Part shown: piece after piece, positions 16,041 through 16,153 of the stretch | Layout of the letters: each line of letters begins with the position of its first letter | Numbering within the stretch: the stretch's first letter is position 1 | Assembly (NCBI GenBank): GCA_016256075.1 | Contig: SDVU01000274.1 | Location: 1 to 16,153, forward strand | DNA from: Dictyocoela muelleri | Taxonomy: Eukaryota > Microsporidia | DNA length: 16,153 nucleotides | Direction: 5' to 3' | The notes under the pieces: model-generated | Seen by the model: the letters and a program-made list of their open reading frames with translations, nothing else | Told to the model about the DNA's origin: nothing | Databases searched by the model: none | Made by a program: the position numbers and the translations under genes

Positions 16041-16153
16041 AATTTAATTTATACAATATAAATATTAATTAAAATATTTTTTTTAATTTATACAATATAA
16101 AAATTTAAAAATTTAATTTTTACAATATAAATATATAATTTATACAATATTAA
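16035..16153. repeat. Tandem repeat of AATTTATACAATATAAA units, continuing to the window edge
   Basis: Four copies of an A/T-only unit containing TACAATATAA (16051-16062, 16090-16101, 16120-16131 and at the right edge), spaced 20-40 bp apart. Confidence 0.75.

Overview
The window is extremely AT-rich eukaryotic DNA. I find no intact gene and no recognisable host gene. What can be identified is a dense, nested graveyard of DNA transposons, fold-back (palindromic) elements and short-unit tandem arrays. Decayed transposases of three cut-and-paste superfamilies are readable: Tc1/mariner-IS630, MULE (Mutator-like) and two different Merlin (IS1016/ISXO2-like) copies. Two hAT-type termini lie near the right end. 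Merlin and hAT together suggest an animal genome, or a TE-rich, AT-rich microsporidian that took elements from animals. The sequence alone does not decide between these.

Layout. 1-1497: a Tc1/mariner-like element with long inverted ends and a broken transposase; the window opens just inside its left end. 1504-3655: a MULE (1722-3261) flanked by direct copies of a repeat called X here, then a 173-bp hairpin built from X-like arms. About 3690-6500: a large fold-back element (A) with AT-rich arms related to an AACCC(T)TATTTTT unit. Inside it sits a 1,573-bp Merlin element (4369-5941) with a 14-bp inverted repeat at its tips, a palindrome at each end, a minus-strand transposase relic and an apparently perfect 8-bp target duplication. 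6500-8310: microsatellites, an inverted X copy, a dispersed repeat (Y) and a 20-24-bp tandem array split by a 588-bp MITE-like insertion. 8320-11038: a second, damaged fold-back (B), disrupted by another Merlin (8439-9456) and by a 748-bp element with iterated ends (9592-10339). 11055-11191: an almost perfect 137-bp hairpin. 11268-13321: the best preserved fold-back (C), a 2,054-bp palindrome with CAGTCC tips, TA on both sides and a 22-bp satellite on each outer arm. 13324-16153: AT-rich sequence with a degenerate array, two hAT ends, a GC-rich hairpin and a tRNA-like relic.

Nothing here forms an operon or pathway. The transposases would once have moved their own elements and perhaps the related hairpins. 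The likeliest novelty is structural: a non-coding fold-back family (A, B, C) whose long arms are made of short degenerate repeats but still match unit by unit across the axis, and a Merlin element whose two ends are each self-complementary. Boundaries marked approximate were set by eye.
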